From: Antedon bifida
Lineage: Eukaryota; Echinodermata; Crinoidea; Comatulida; Antedonidae
Length of the DNA stretch: 64,000 nucleotides
Reading direction: 5' to 3'
NCBI GenBank assembly: GCA_963402885.1
Contig: OY727093.1
Location: forward strand, 7,947,501-8,011,500
The first letter of the stretch is position 1. Each line of letters starts with the position of its first letter. This document shows, piece after piece, positions 50,654-61,471 of the stretch. Under the pieces are notes generated by a model. The model was not told where the DNA came from and did no database searches. It saw nothing but the letters and a program-made list of their open reading frames with translations. The translations under genes were made by a program, and so were the position numbers.

Positions 50654-53600
50654 TTAAGAAACTAATTTATGCATGACTGCACTAAAAAAAACATATATCT
50701 AATTACTTCAGATATTTGTATACTAATACCCTTTTCACATCTGCAAAATGTAACTTGTAACCAGGATAGTGTGAATACAATTTTCTGGAAAATCTCGCGA
50801 GATTTTGCAGGGGTAAAAAAAAACACACAGACGAGAGGCCGATTCTTTTCTTCTGAAAGTTTGTACTGCACATATGTGTTGTCCTGGAATCACAGTATTA
50901 ATTAAATAGCTCCCCAACTATGCAATGACGATACTTGAGATTTCTCAGGGTTCGTGTATGTGTGTATGAAAGCTGGTGATCATACCTGGTTACAACTTGT
51001 AACAAGTTGTAACAATTTACGCAGATGTGAAAAGCGTATTAGTAACACTTTATATAAGGAAAATAAATCTTACTCTGACTGTCTATTGTTTGATGAACGA
51101 GGAGTTGAATCACTACAAAAAAAATAAAATAGAATTAATACACACTAAATTAATATGTTTATTACAATCGTAACCATGGCAGTCATATTTTACATAAGAT
51201 TACGGCAAATATAAAGATTGATGGGAAACCATGTAATCCGTTATTAAAATTGCAGTGTCTCATAATGTGACTTCAGCTCTTTCCAAACGAGTGTGTTTCA
51301 CACAACGGAACATCAACACTGTTCTGATTGGTGTGAATAAAAAAATAAAAAACTCTGCAGCTCTATAGTAATCAGTAATTAGGCCCCCTCTAACTAAAAC
51401 ATCATTATGTAGTTTTTTCATACTCTTATACATCATTTAATTAGCAAGTAAGCTTAAAGCCTAAAATATATTACCTTTCTTTAGTTGTTTTCTGGTTTGA
51501 AGTGGTAGTGACACTGAAAATGAATAAATAAATAAATTAGCAATATTTGCCTATTAGTAGACTGTATGACATGACTCCAACATCTTTTTAATACTTCTGG
51601 TTCGATACCTTATTTTGTTGTCATTCCTTGATTCAATGTTTTTTTATATTTACGCTTAGATTACAAAAGATTTATAAAATCATAGAGAAATCTTAATATT
51701 AGATTTTTGTGTCCCAAAACTATTTTACAATGAAACTTACGATTCTTCAGGTGTTTGCTGCGTTGTACACATCTTAGAATAATAACTGAAATAATAAATG
51801 TATTATGGAGTGATGACATAATAGCATAGTATCATGTGAAAGGCATGAGTTCAAGCTTCTGTCTGTGCCATATTCATTGTATCCTTTACTCTAATTGCCT
51901 CATTCTAAGAATGGGATGTGTGCATGTTAAAGAACATGATCAAAAAGAGTAGATCACTGATGTAGATGCTCTGATCTTCCTAGTCGCTGGTTGTTGTGAG
52001 TCCATACTGTAGAGGGCCTAATCTACATTTGCTCATTTTCCAGATACAGAATCACAGCATATAGGCAACACACATTGAAATTAAATAAATAAATTAGCAA
52101 TATTTGCCTATTAGTAGACTGTATGACATGACTCCAACATCTTTTTAATACTTCTGGTTCGATACCTTATTTTGTTGTCATTCCTTGATTCAATGTTTTT
52201 TTATATTTACGCTTAGATTACAAAAGATTTATAAAATCATAGAGAAATCTTAATATTAGATTTTTGTGTCCCAAAACTATTTTTCAATGAAACTTACGAT
52301 TCTTCAGGTGTTTGCTGCGTTGTACACATCTTAGAATAATAACTGAAATAATAAATGTATTATGGAGTGATGACATAATAGCATAGTATCTCGTGAAAGG
52401 CACAAGTTCAAGCTTCTGTCTGTGCCATATTCATTGTATCCTTTACTCTAATTGCCTCATTCTAAGAATGGGATGTGTGCATGTTAAAGAACATGATCAA
52501 AAAGAGTAGATCACTGATGTAGATGCTCTGATCTTGCTAGTCGCTGGTTGTTGTGAGTCCATACTGTAGAGGGCCTAATCTACATTTGCTCATTTTCCAG
52601 ATACAGAATCACAGCATATAGGCAACACACATTGGTGAAATAAAGCCAGGTCTTGGCCTTCAACTTGTGTTCAAAAGTTGTGAATATTACAGAATTTTAT
52701 ATCAACATATTGATTTTGCAATGCAAAACTTCATACAATATATTACAAAAATGTTACTTTTATTTACAAATTTATATAAATTTTTTTTTATAGCTTTACT
52801 TACGAGTTTAAAAGAAATTCTGATAACTCTTCATGTGTGTTCAAATTTAGACTTTTCCTAACTTTCAGCCACCTGATATACTGTTGACCAAACATTGCTT
52901 TTGCAGCATCACCTCGTTTCACATAGTAATAACTATATAGAAAAAAAATATTGATGAAAAATCATTTAAAGATGTATTGTCCCTTGAAACACAAAAAATG
53001 AAGGTCAAAACAAAGATTTCAAACCACAAGTATGCATTATGCATGATGCTAATTAGGGATTGTTTACAACTCGTCACGGTTGAGAAGGTGTTTTCACACA
53101 GATCGCGAGGAAGTTTTAAGATTATGCATACAGAGTAGCCAAACAAGCAGGTTGCATTATGAGATATGTTTTGATCGAAAACTTTGACTGGAAATCAAAG
53201 TTATTTTTTGAACAAGAAAACGTCTGTATTTCAGTTAAATGATTTTTTTTCCGACTAATTTTTGGAGAAAGTTAATAATTATTATGATACTTCAAAATGA
53301 CCCACTTTTTTTTGAAATATTTTATTTCTTATTTTTTTGGAATTAGTCACAGGGACAATACATCTTTAATAATTGATATTGTTTTTGGTATAGCACAATG
53401 TACAGGTTACTTGCACAGATTTCAAGTCCTTATCCAAGAAGATTCAAGTTCTACTTGATCCAGTACCATGATCATGGAGAGCATTGAGCATAGTATGGTT
53501 GTTGGCACCTCCACTTGACTCAAATTCAGAAATCAAAATGGCCTATTAGAGACACAATACAAGCCTCCCAAGATGGCCTAGGAAACTGGACATTTAAAAA

Positions 53601-54218
53601 AATGTAAACATTAGAACCCGACCAACTTGGAACCTACCTATCTATTAATCCTTCTGCTACTTTTACATCATTGAATTTAAATTCAGACGCAATGTTTTTC
53701 CATCTAGGCAGTTGATTACCTATGTTTAATAACGGACTAGATCTATTTCTATAGTCCATTTCTTCCTTATTGCCTTTGTTATTGTCTTTCTTATTTTCTC
53801 TTGATTTTCTTTCTTTCTTTTTTTTTTTCTTTCTTGCAGTTGCTTCATCTTGTCCAGATTCAGAACATAGTTTATTCTTTCTTTTGAGACTCATAAATTG
53901 TCCCCAAGTGTTTTCATCTGTATCGTCTACAGGTTCAGTTTTTATTCGAATAATCTTCCCTTCTATATCAATAAGCGACTGTGCTGGATCCACATCTGTA
54001 TCAGCATTACTTTCATTATCTGACATCGTATTTTCACGTTCTTTTTTTATTTCCAACATGTTATCAATTGATATGTTACAACCAAGCCCTAGTAGCTGTT
54101 GGTGCATCCTGGCAGTATTTGAGTCGCTTTCTGGTTCGACATGTTGGTTATCCATACTGCAAGAAGTCGATGGATATTCTGCATAGCTATCATCTTCATT
54201 TTCTATTTTTATGTCCAT
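50654..54218 (-). CDS. Unrecognised protein with a two-copy RW...SYY helical module and Lys-rich segment, 7 exons, 301 aa
   Basis: Exons: 54218-53638, 52932-52804, 52342-52298, 51785-51741, 51513-51475, 51112-51074 and 50681-50654. All introns are phase 2 and the joined frame closes at DAVMHKLVS. The ATG at 54218 follows an in-frame TAG. Residues about 1-130 are acidic (MDIKIENEDDSYAEY), followed by a Lys run (ARKKKKKKERK) that could be a nuclear signal. Then come two related units, RWKNIASEFKFNDVKVAEGL(IDSYYYVKR) and RWLKVRKSLNLNTHEELSEF(LLNSYYSKM). In both, an intron splits the Ser codon before YY. The next two exons are duplicates (YYSKMCTTQQTPEES). The module resembles a short helical motif seen beside zinc fingers in some animal proteins, but no family could be named with certainty. 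Probably nuclear. Confidence 0.75.
50721..51044. mobile_element. Non-autonomous DNA transposon filling the last intron of the 301-aa gene
   Basis: 324 bp with inverted ends: left CTAATACCCTTTTCACATCT and right, inverted, CTAATACGCTTTTCACATCT. Both are flanked by TA, as for a TA target duplication. The subterminal GTAACTTGTAACCAGG is also inverted at the other end. The centre holds a CTCGCGAG palindrome. It occupies most of the 392-bp intron 50682-51073. Confidence 0.85.
51533..52632. repeat. 557-bp tandem duplication carrying a 45-nt coding exon
   Basis: The first unit starts near 51533 and the second near 52090, with a period of 557 bp. Only a handful of differences are visible, for example CATGTGAAAGGCATGAG against CTCGTGAAAGGCACAAG. 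Each unit holds a complete exon with acceptor and donor (51741-51785 and 52298-52342). Confidence 0.95.
52966..53369. mobile_element. MITE family D, copy 1 (intron 1 of the 301-aa gene)
   Basis: About 404 bp with inverted ends TTAAAGATGTATTGTCCC and GGGACAATACATCTTTAA. No coding capacity. The same termini flank a second element at 54474-54800. Confidence 0.88.
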
Positions 54219-54242
54219 CTTACTGGCATTCAGCTACTGTAC

Positions 54243-55250
54243 CCTGAAACGAAAAAAAAGTAACCATTAAAAAGAAAAAACAATGCTATCAGCACATTTA
54301 GCCATGAGTTTTCGGAACAGTCGATCATGCTCCTTCTATTTCCTGGCCTTGCAGGTTTGTGAAGCCATATACAGTATTAATAGGCTAGCATATATATTAA
54401 TATTACAGAATGTGGGGAAAAAAATGTAAAAAAATTATGGATCAAACATAATTAATTATACAATAATTGTAATTTAAAGATACTGTATATTGTCCCCCTA
54501 AAAAATAATTTTTTTAATTTTTGTTGTTGAATATGCCATTTTAATATCACATGTCATAATAGTTATTCACTTTGACCAAAAACTTGATCCAAAAAAAAAA
54601 CATTTTACACCAAAAAAATGTAATTTAAAGCAAATATACCTAAATTGTCTGGAAGACAATGGTTTTGGTTAAAATTAACCATTTCTTTTGTCTTTTTCTA
54701 CAGAAGTGAATAACTTTATTAAAACTGTGAAATTGCCTATTCAAAATCTGATTTTATTAATCTTTATTTTTTCATGTTTTGGGGGACAATACATCTTTAA
54801 CATAGGAATGCAACAAATGCACTATTATTTTTTCGAATGGAATAATGTATACCACGGAGGGCACAATGCAACCACGCCTGGCGTTCCATACTAAATTTAT
54901 GCGGCCAAACGTCAAGCCTGGTGCGACTAGCCGGCCTAGGCCTACTATTTTTTGTTGAAAGAACATCGAAAGAACGCTCGCGCCGAGCCTCCCTCTTCAG
55001 ACAGAAAATTAAATTAAATCAGTTGTGCAGCCAAGAAGCTAGCCTAGCTATTTTATAGAAAATCAACAGATAAATGTTAATAAATCTATTCTAAACAACC
55101 TAATATAACAACACGTATTTACATAATTGTCTGAATAGCACTTTCATAAGTATATAATGCGTTTATTACCTGTTATTTTGTCCTTTTATTGTGAGTCTAT
55201 GTATTCCTCTTTCGTTCTCCTCCTTAAGATTTTACATGAGAGCGCCCTCT
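54243..55250 (-). other. Possible 5' leader exon and intron of the 301-aa gene
   Basis: The coding exon begins at an acceptor (TTTCGTTTCAG|GGTAC, exon edge 54243), 25 bases before the ATG, so at least one upstream leader exon is expected. A donor AAATAACAG|GTAATA at 55170 preceded by a GC-richer segment with GAGAGGGCGC is the best candidate for it. The intron would contain MITE family D copy 2. Confidence 0.4.
54474..54800. mobile_element. MITE family D, copy 2
   Basis: About 327 bp. Right end GGGGGACAATACATCTTTAA. The left end TTAAAGATACTGTATATTGT continues into CCCCC and shows a small insertion relative to copy 1. Non-coding. Confidence 0.8.
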
Positions 55251-55797
55251 CACGTTGCGTGTAGTGTCTTTTTTGCAGTAAATATAGCAAAGATAGTATC
55301 TTTGAGTATAGTTGGTAATTAATAATAAAATATATTTTTTTTAAACAAACAGTGATCAAAACACAGAAAATATAACTGCTGTATATAGACAAATTCCAAC
55401 TAATTTAATTCTCTATTAAAAATAGTCACCGAAGTGTGTACCATAATATCTTTATGGTACCATACGCTACAAAACAGAACTGTATATCATAGGATAGCCA
55501 ATATAATAGATATCATATTCATATAAAATTTATTGGTAGGATAGGATAGACAGACAGATGCATTTTTCACTTGAGCTCCTGTGAATACTGATCCGGCGAG
55601 CTCTCACATGGGAGCTTAAAAGTGCTGGAAAACGGAGGTGGTGTAACTATTTCATACGCTTTTCATCTTTTTTTTGGTTTTTAGGATATTTTATGGATCC
55701 TTTTTGTGCTTAGAAACATTGTATTAGGCACTAATAGACTACCATTATTATTAAATACATGTTATGATACCAATAAATGTCATATTTCTACTAGAAA
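55171..55797. other. Intergenic gap between the 301-aa gene and the long acidic zinc-finger gene
   Basis: Holds a perfect GTACCATAA/TTATGGTAC hairpin at about 55439-55462 and an imperfect inverted repeat at about 55567-55633 around AGCTCC. No gene seen apart from the possible leader exon at its start. Confidence 0.45.
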
Positions 55798-58600
55798 TTA
55801 AGTTTTTTTCCCGAGTAATCTAAGGATTCTTTTCTCTTCTGCGCTTACTTGTACTTTCATTACACCATTATCCGCCCACCAATCAATGTTATGTTTACTT
55901 TTCTTGTGTGTTTTTAGACTGACTTTATGATTAAAAGTTTTTTGGCAAATGTTACATTCATATGGCTTTTCTCCTGTGTGAACGCGCATATGTTTTGACC
56001 GATTACTGGATTGAGAAAACCTTTTCTTACACACAGGACACTCAAACTTTTTTACGGTTGCGTGCGATTCCATGTGTACTCCAAGACGTCTCATTGAATA
56101 GGTTTTTCCACATATCTCGCATGCATACTTTTTATGAGTCAACATATGTTTACGAAGTTTACTCGGACACAAAAAAGTTCTTTCACATAACTTGCATGAA
56201 AATTTCTCTCGCAGCTTCTGGTTTGCGTGCACTTCCATGTGTTTCTGGAATCTTGATGGAGACTGCAAAACAGCCATGCACTCCTGACATTTATATGGAA
56301 AGTGACTACTAAACTTATCATGTGTACGTAGTAAATGAACATCAGCTTCAGTTAATGACTTGTATCTTTCTTCACAATGAGGGCACTTGTATGGTAAATG
56401 TCCTCCATTATGAATCTGATTCTCATGAAGTTGCAGATCAGCATTGATGCAGAAAATTTCCTGACAGGCTTTGCATTCATAAGAGACACTCGCTCTTTCA
56501 TTCTCATGCCTTAATTGATGACAAGCAAAATCGGTTGCACTTTGCAACTTCTGATTACATTCAGTACAAATGTATTTTTTATTTAATACTATCCGCTTTG
56601 TTTTTATAATTTCACCATTTCTGTTTATTCTGGCAAATACACATGTACCACTTGTTACTTGCTTTTCAATTTCAGCAGCAATCTCATTTTCTTGAAGTCT
56701 TTTAGCAGATTTTTCGTCAATTTCACTGGCTGAAATTTCATTATCATCTTGGTTGATGATGCATTTCTCTTCATTGTCATCATTTTCAGCATTGGGACTG
56801 ATGGGAAGTGTTTCATCATTTTTGTCAGTGGTACAAGATTGAATTACATCAATGGAATCAACTTGATTGTCACCGCCACTTTCGCCGTTGCATAGTTCTT
56901 TGATGCCATCCTTTTTTTCTACATTATCTATGACACTGTTAGAAAGTGTTTCATTAGCATCAATTTCTTGGAGATCAAGTTTGCCAGCGGTACGGTCAAG
57001 ATTTACTTCAATGCCATCCATTTGATTATCATGGTCTTTGTCAGCTTTGCAGTTGTTAACATTCTCTTCACTGTTAGAAGGAGTTTCATCAACATTAACT
57101 TCCTGGAGATCAGTTTTGCCAGTGGTATTGTCAAGATTTACTTCAATGGCATCAATTTGGTTATCATCTTTGTCAGCTTTGCAGTTGTTACCCTTTTCAT
57201 CATTTTTGGGTAGAGTTTCATCAACATCAACTTCCTGGACATCAGTTTTGCCAGTGGTACTGTCAAGATTTACTTCAATGGCATCAATTTGGTTATCATC
57301 TTTGTCAGCTTTGCAGTTGTTACCCTTTTCATCATTTTTGGGTAGAGTTTCATCAACATCAACTTCCTGGACATCAGTTTTGCCAGTGGTACTGTCAAGA
57401 TTTACTTCAATGGCATCAATTTGGTTATCATCTTTGTCAGCTTTGCAGTTGTTGCCCTTTTCATCATTTTTGGGTAGAGTTTCATCAACATCAACTTCCT
57501 GGACATCAGTTTTGCCAGCGGTACTGTCAAGATTTACTTCAATGGCATCAATTTGGTTATCATCTTTGCAGTTGTTACCATTTTCATCATTTTTAGAAAG
57601 AGTTTCGTCAACATCAACTTCCTGGACATCAGTTTTGCCAGCGGTGCTGTCAAGATTTACTTCAATGCCATCAATTTGGTTATCCTTGTCAGTTTTGCCG
57701 TTGCTACTCTCTTCTTCATTGTTTGAAAGTGTTTCAACAACATCAACTTCCTGGACAATTGTACTGTTAAATACTTCATCTTTAGAAAGATTTTTACCTT
57801 TGTTAACTTTATTACATGAATGCTTAATAAGATTTATCAGTATTTTGAATGATTTGTCACAGCAGTAACAAGCATAATGTTCATTACACAGCTCAATATC
57901 AGATTCAATAGTTGAAGACTCGCCAGACTTTTCTGCCGAGAGTTCATTCGCGCTATCTGAAGACTCTTTCAATTCATAATCACTATCTTTGTGGCTGCAT
58001 TTTAACCTATGACGTTCCAATTGTGCCATGTTTGTAAATTCTCTACCACAATCACAATAATTTACTTCGCTGTCATCATCCATAATTTCTTCATCTATGC
58101 TCTCTTCTGTGGCCATGTAGGTATAACTTCTTGGTTTAAGCACTCTTTTAGGTCTAGTAGAACTAGAGTTTGCATTGACAGAACCAGCATTCTTAGAACT
58201 GTGCTTTCTTTTAGGACGTTTCACTCGTGTTTTTGAAACCCTTACAGAAGTACTTGGCTCTTCTCTTCTTGATCTCTTAGAACTGCCACTGTTGCTCTCA
58301 AGAGAACATGCACGAGAATGGTTATCAATTATTATCTGTATCCTCTGTAAATAAAAAAAAAAGAACTATATTAGATTCTTCCATGTACAGAAGGATTTTT
58401 CCATTTAGGAAAACAGTGTAGTAATCATGGATCCAATAAAAATCGTCCAAAGTCATTTATGTTTTGCTAAAAAATAGTGCAAACTTTCTTACTGCGGCCA
58501 TTCGTTTTAATTGTAGATCACTTAGTACCATTTTCTTTTCTTTGGTTTGCTTTGGTGTTATCTTCCTTGCTTCTTCTTCTTCGTCCATCTTTGTTTGCAT
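55798..58600 (-). CDS. Acidic C2H2 zinc-finger protein with internal 44-residue repeats, 2 coding exons, 884 aa
   Basis: Exon 58600-58493 (36 codons, from MQTKMDEEEEARK) joins in phase 0 to exon 58344-55798 (849 codons). The second exon's frame continues upstream of its first internal Met (58224) to the acceptor TTTACAG|AGGATACAG. Order: a basic stretch (KRPKRKHSS), a divergent finger CDCGREF...HRLKC, a C2HC-like CYCCDKSF...HSC, about 330 residues of acidic repeats, then eight fingers. These end with FECPVCKKRFSQSSNRSKHM and YECNICQKTFNHKVSLKTH joined by a TGEKP linker. The tail is NIDWWADNGVMK. Its architecture and C-terminus match the gene at 61.5-63.7 kb, so the two are paralogues. Another exon may precede the first ATG, which sits directly after a CAG. 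Confidence 0.87.
56960..57740 (-). repeat. 132-bp coding tandem repeat (44 residues) in the acidic region
   Basis: About six units of the form DNQIDAIEVNLDSTTGKTDV followed by QEVDVDETLPKNDEKG and NNCKADKD. The central units are almost identical in DNA, including silent sites, while the outer ones are diverged and partly shortened. This implies recent unequal crossing over or slippage in the middle of the array. Confidence 0.93.
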
Positions 58601-58733
58601 CTGTATAAGACATGACAATGAGTAAATGAAAACATTTTTTTTTCAGATGATGATGTTGATGTTGTATTATATATTGGTTTAATAAAATGAATAAAGGACA
58701 GCCTTTTCAATAATGATCATAGCTATACAGTGT

Positions 58734-60163
58734 TTTCTTTTAGGACGTTTCACTCATGTTTTTGAGACCCTTACAGAAGTACTTGGCTCTTCTCTTCTTG
58801 ATCTGTTAGAATCTGTGTTAGAACTGCCACTTTTGCTCTCAAGAGAACATGCACGAGAATGGTTATCAATTATTATCTGTATCCTCTGTAAATAAAAAAA
58901 AATATTAGATTATGCCATGTACAGAAGGATTTTTCCATTTAGGAAAACAGTGTAGTAATCATGGATCCACTAAAAATCGTCCAAAGTCCATATGAATCTC
59001 TTGAGCAACGAAATAGCTAAATTGCCTCAACACACTCCGCTGGGACATGAATACCACTGATTTCGCATCGTGATATTCTACAAAACACTTGATTTTCATG
59101 TTCCCACCTAAATATCTCGGCTATTATAAATCGGATTCTTTTGGATAGTAGCTCAAAATAAACTGTAGACAATACTGAACATTAAGATAAAAGTTTTTAA
59201 TTTGTAAAGTTACAAAAAGTATGTGCCATTTTACATTTTAAAACTCACCATCCATTGCCCGCCCACAGTGTGAGGTCAATTTTTTACCTATTTTCTAAAG
59301 CACCACAGTGTTTTATTTGCAATTTAAGATCACTTGTAGGTCATCAATCATTTTGGATAGTTTCTTAAAAGAAAGCTGAATATTCATAGATTCCTTACAT
59401 AGACTGTGTCAAAATAACAAAATCTATTTTGAAAAAATCTAAAAAATCCTCAAAAACGCGGCAAAATTCAAATAGGGTTTGTCTGTGTTATCAAGCATTC
59501 AGTTGGCAAACCGTTGGATTGTAGCTAAGTTTGGGGTTAATTTTTGCATTATATAATTGTAAGTACCTTTTTAATTTTTATATCATTCTAATGTTTGATA
59601 TATAACGAACAATTATTAGGTGTTATTTAGTTCTATATATCGTGTTTTATATTTAAAATTGCCAAATTAAGATACCTATGTTTGAATGCTAGAAAGCTGG
59701 GATCTACCATTTATCATTCGGGTAATGGTTATGTTTATCTTTCTGTGAACTGTTTAATGTATAGATAGTAATTATTACAAAGTCTGGAAATGTTCATACT
59801 ACACTAGTTTATGTCATTTTAATTTCCTTGGTTCAAAAATGTAATCGATAATTGTGGAAATTAATTTTAGTCATAATGGTTGACCCCCCTATATAATGGA
59901 CGATGACAAGACTTGGGTTGCATGAACTTGGTATGAACCTATAAGTAGATAAACAGCTCAATAGGTACATATTAAAAATCACTGTTTGGTTGCAAAATTT
60001 GCACCAAGAGATTCATATGTTTTATGTTATTGCTAAAAAATAGTGCAAACTTTCTTACTGCAGCCATTCGTTTTAATTGTAGATCACTTAGTGCCATTTT
60101 CTTTTCTTTGGTTTGCTTTGGTATTATCTTCCTTGCTTCTTCTTCGTCCATCTTTGTTTGCAT
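58734..60163 (-). pseudogene. Duplicated 5' exon pair of the acidic zinc-finger gene, with a stop in the second exon
   Basis: Exon 1' (60163-60059, 35 codons, MQTKMDEEEARKIIPKQ) keeps its donor. Exon 2' starts at the same acceptor (58885), carries a 12-bp in-frame insertion (NTDS), and meets a TGA at 58756-58754 where the functional copy has CGA. Similarity ends at about 58734 inside exon 2. The intron between the two exons carries a 1031-bp insertion. It could still be transcribed as an alternative 5' end if exon 1' spliced directly to the intact exon 2. Confidence 0.8.
58989..60019. mobile_element. 1031-bp insertion with 15-bp terminal inverted repeats
   Basis: Ends are CATATGAATCTCTTG and CAAGAGATTCATATG. 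The paralogous intron at about 58345-58492 is uninterrupted at the corresponding position (CGTCCAAAGTC|ATTTATG), giving an empty site. No frame encodes a transposase, so it is non-autonomous. A clear target duplication was not seen. Confidence 0.82.
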
Positions 60164-61471
60164 CTGTGTAAGACATGACAATCATACAGTAAATGAAATT
60201 CAGATGATAATGTACTTAATATATTGGTTTAATAAAATGAATAAAGGACATCCTCTTCACTAATAATGATCATAGTTACAGTATTTCTGTAGATGCAATT
60301 AGCCGTTTGTTTCTCACATCCAGTAGTTTGAATAATGTTTAATGTTAACTGTATATCTGAAAGTAAAAAATATATATAGTACTGTGAGATAATCGGTTTC
60401 AAATTAAAATATTGAATACACATGTATTTTATTATTATTAAGACTAAGAGCAAATATAAATCATTTAAATGGAAACACACATTTTCAAAGCCAATGAAAA
60501 CACTAATGATCTAGGCCTAGGCCTATCTAGGTTAGTAGGGCAGCCCACTCCTACTGCGCCTCCTCATCATGTATGATGTGGAGCACATGGCATGGATTTT
60601 GGCCCTACTTTTAATTTATACTAAGTACTGTACAGTATACAGTACATCTACTGTAGTGTACCACTAAGCCTAGCTAGGCTAGGCCTACTCTACTTTACTT
60701 ACTATCTAGGTAGGCTAGGCCGCCTATCTGCCATATAATTAGGGGCCTTTAAACACTAGCGAGCCTATAGTAAGTCTGAGTACGTGAGTTAGGATGAATG
60801 TAGAAACCATAAGAATGCGCCTTTATTTTCTTGTAAACTGCATCATTTTAATGAATTAAAAACAAGTTGTTACTGATTCGACATGATGCTTTTTCAGTAC
60901 GGGCGGGAGAGGGCGCCATATGTCTTATATGGAACGCCATCGATGTATTTATGAATGCAAGGGCTACAAAACGCACAATTTCTTATCTTTTGCCTGACCC
61001 TCTATATAAAAAGTGTTTACTATGTAACATTTTGAGAGAGACACTGTATGCTGATTTCTGATTGGTGCAAATCCTTTTTTTACATTTATTCATGTTTAAC
61101 CGAGATATTCTTTAATGATACATCAATAACATATTTAAAACTAGTATCTGTGTAATAGTGAAGCAGCGTGTCAATATTCTAGTGACTTCATTTTTAAAAA
61201 GATAGAAAAATAATAGGTTACGTAAAACTTAACATGCAATAAAAATATCAACACTACAGCGTATAAAATAAACAATTTAATGATCATATACAGTATAATC
61301 AAATCAGATGTAATGTACTGTACGGCATGTATCATTCTGCAATACATTACTGATCTCCTACAGCAAAATGTACCACTGAGATGGTTTATTTCTCATTTTG
61401 AAATTCAAATGGAAACACTATACTACTATTATTGTGTCATAGTAGGAAGACATGATAATCCTTTTTTGTTA
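60164..61471. other. Intergenic gap with TAGGCCTA cluster and promoter-like block
   Basis: Contains a dense set of TAGGCCTA/CTAGGC words at 60510-60725. At 60907-60960, GAGAGGGCGCCATA is followed by a TGTATTTATGA segment, both resembling the sequence immediately upstream of the neighbouring zinc-finger gene at 63.7 kb. This may be the promoter for the acidic zinc-finger gene or its duplicated 5' exons. Confidence 0.45.

Noticed and set aside
53770..54186. 138-codon plus-strand frame rich in Phe and Ser
   Set aside because: Antisense of the Lys-rich and acidic first exon of the 301-aa gene.
57038..57868. 276-codon open frame on the plus strand (Ser/Leu-rich repeats)
   Set aside because: It is the antisense shadow of the 132-bp coding repeats of the acidic zinc-finger gene. 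A repeat unit divisible by three lacking antisense stops yields a long antisense frame automatically.
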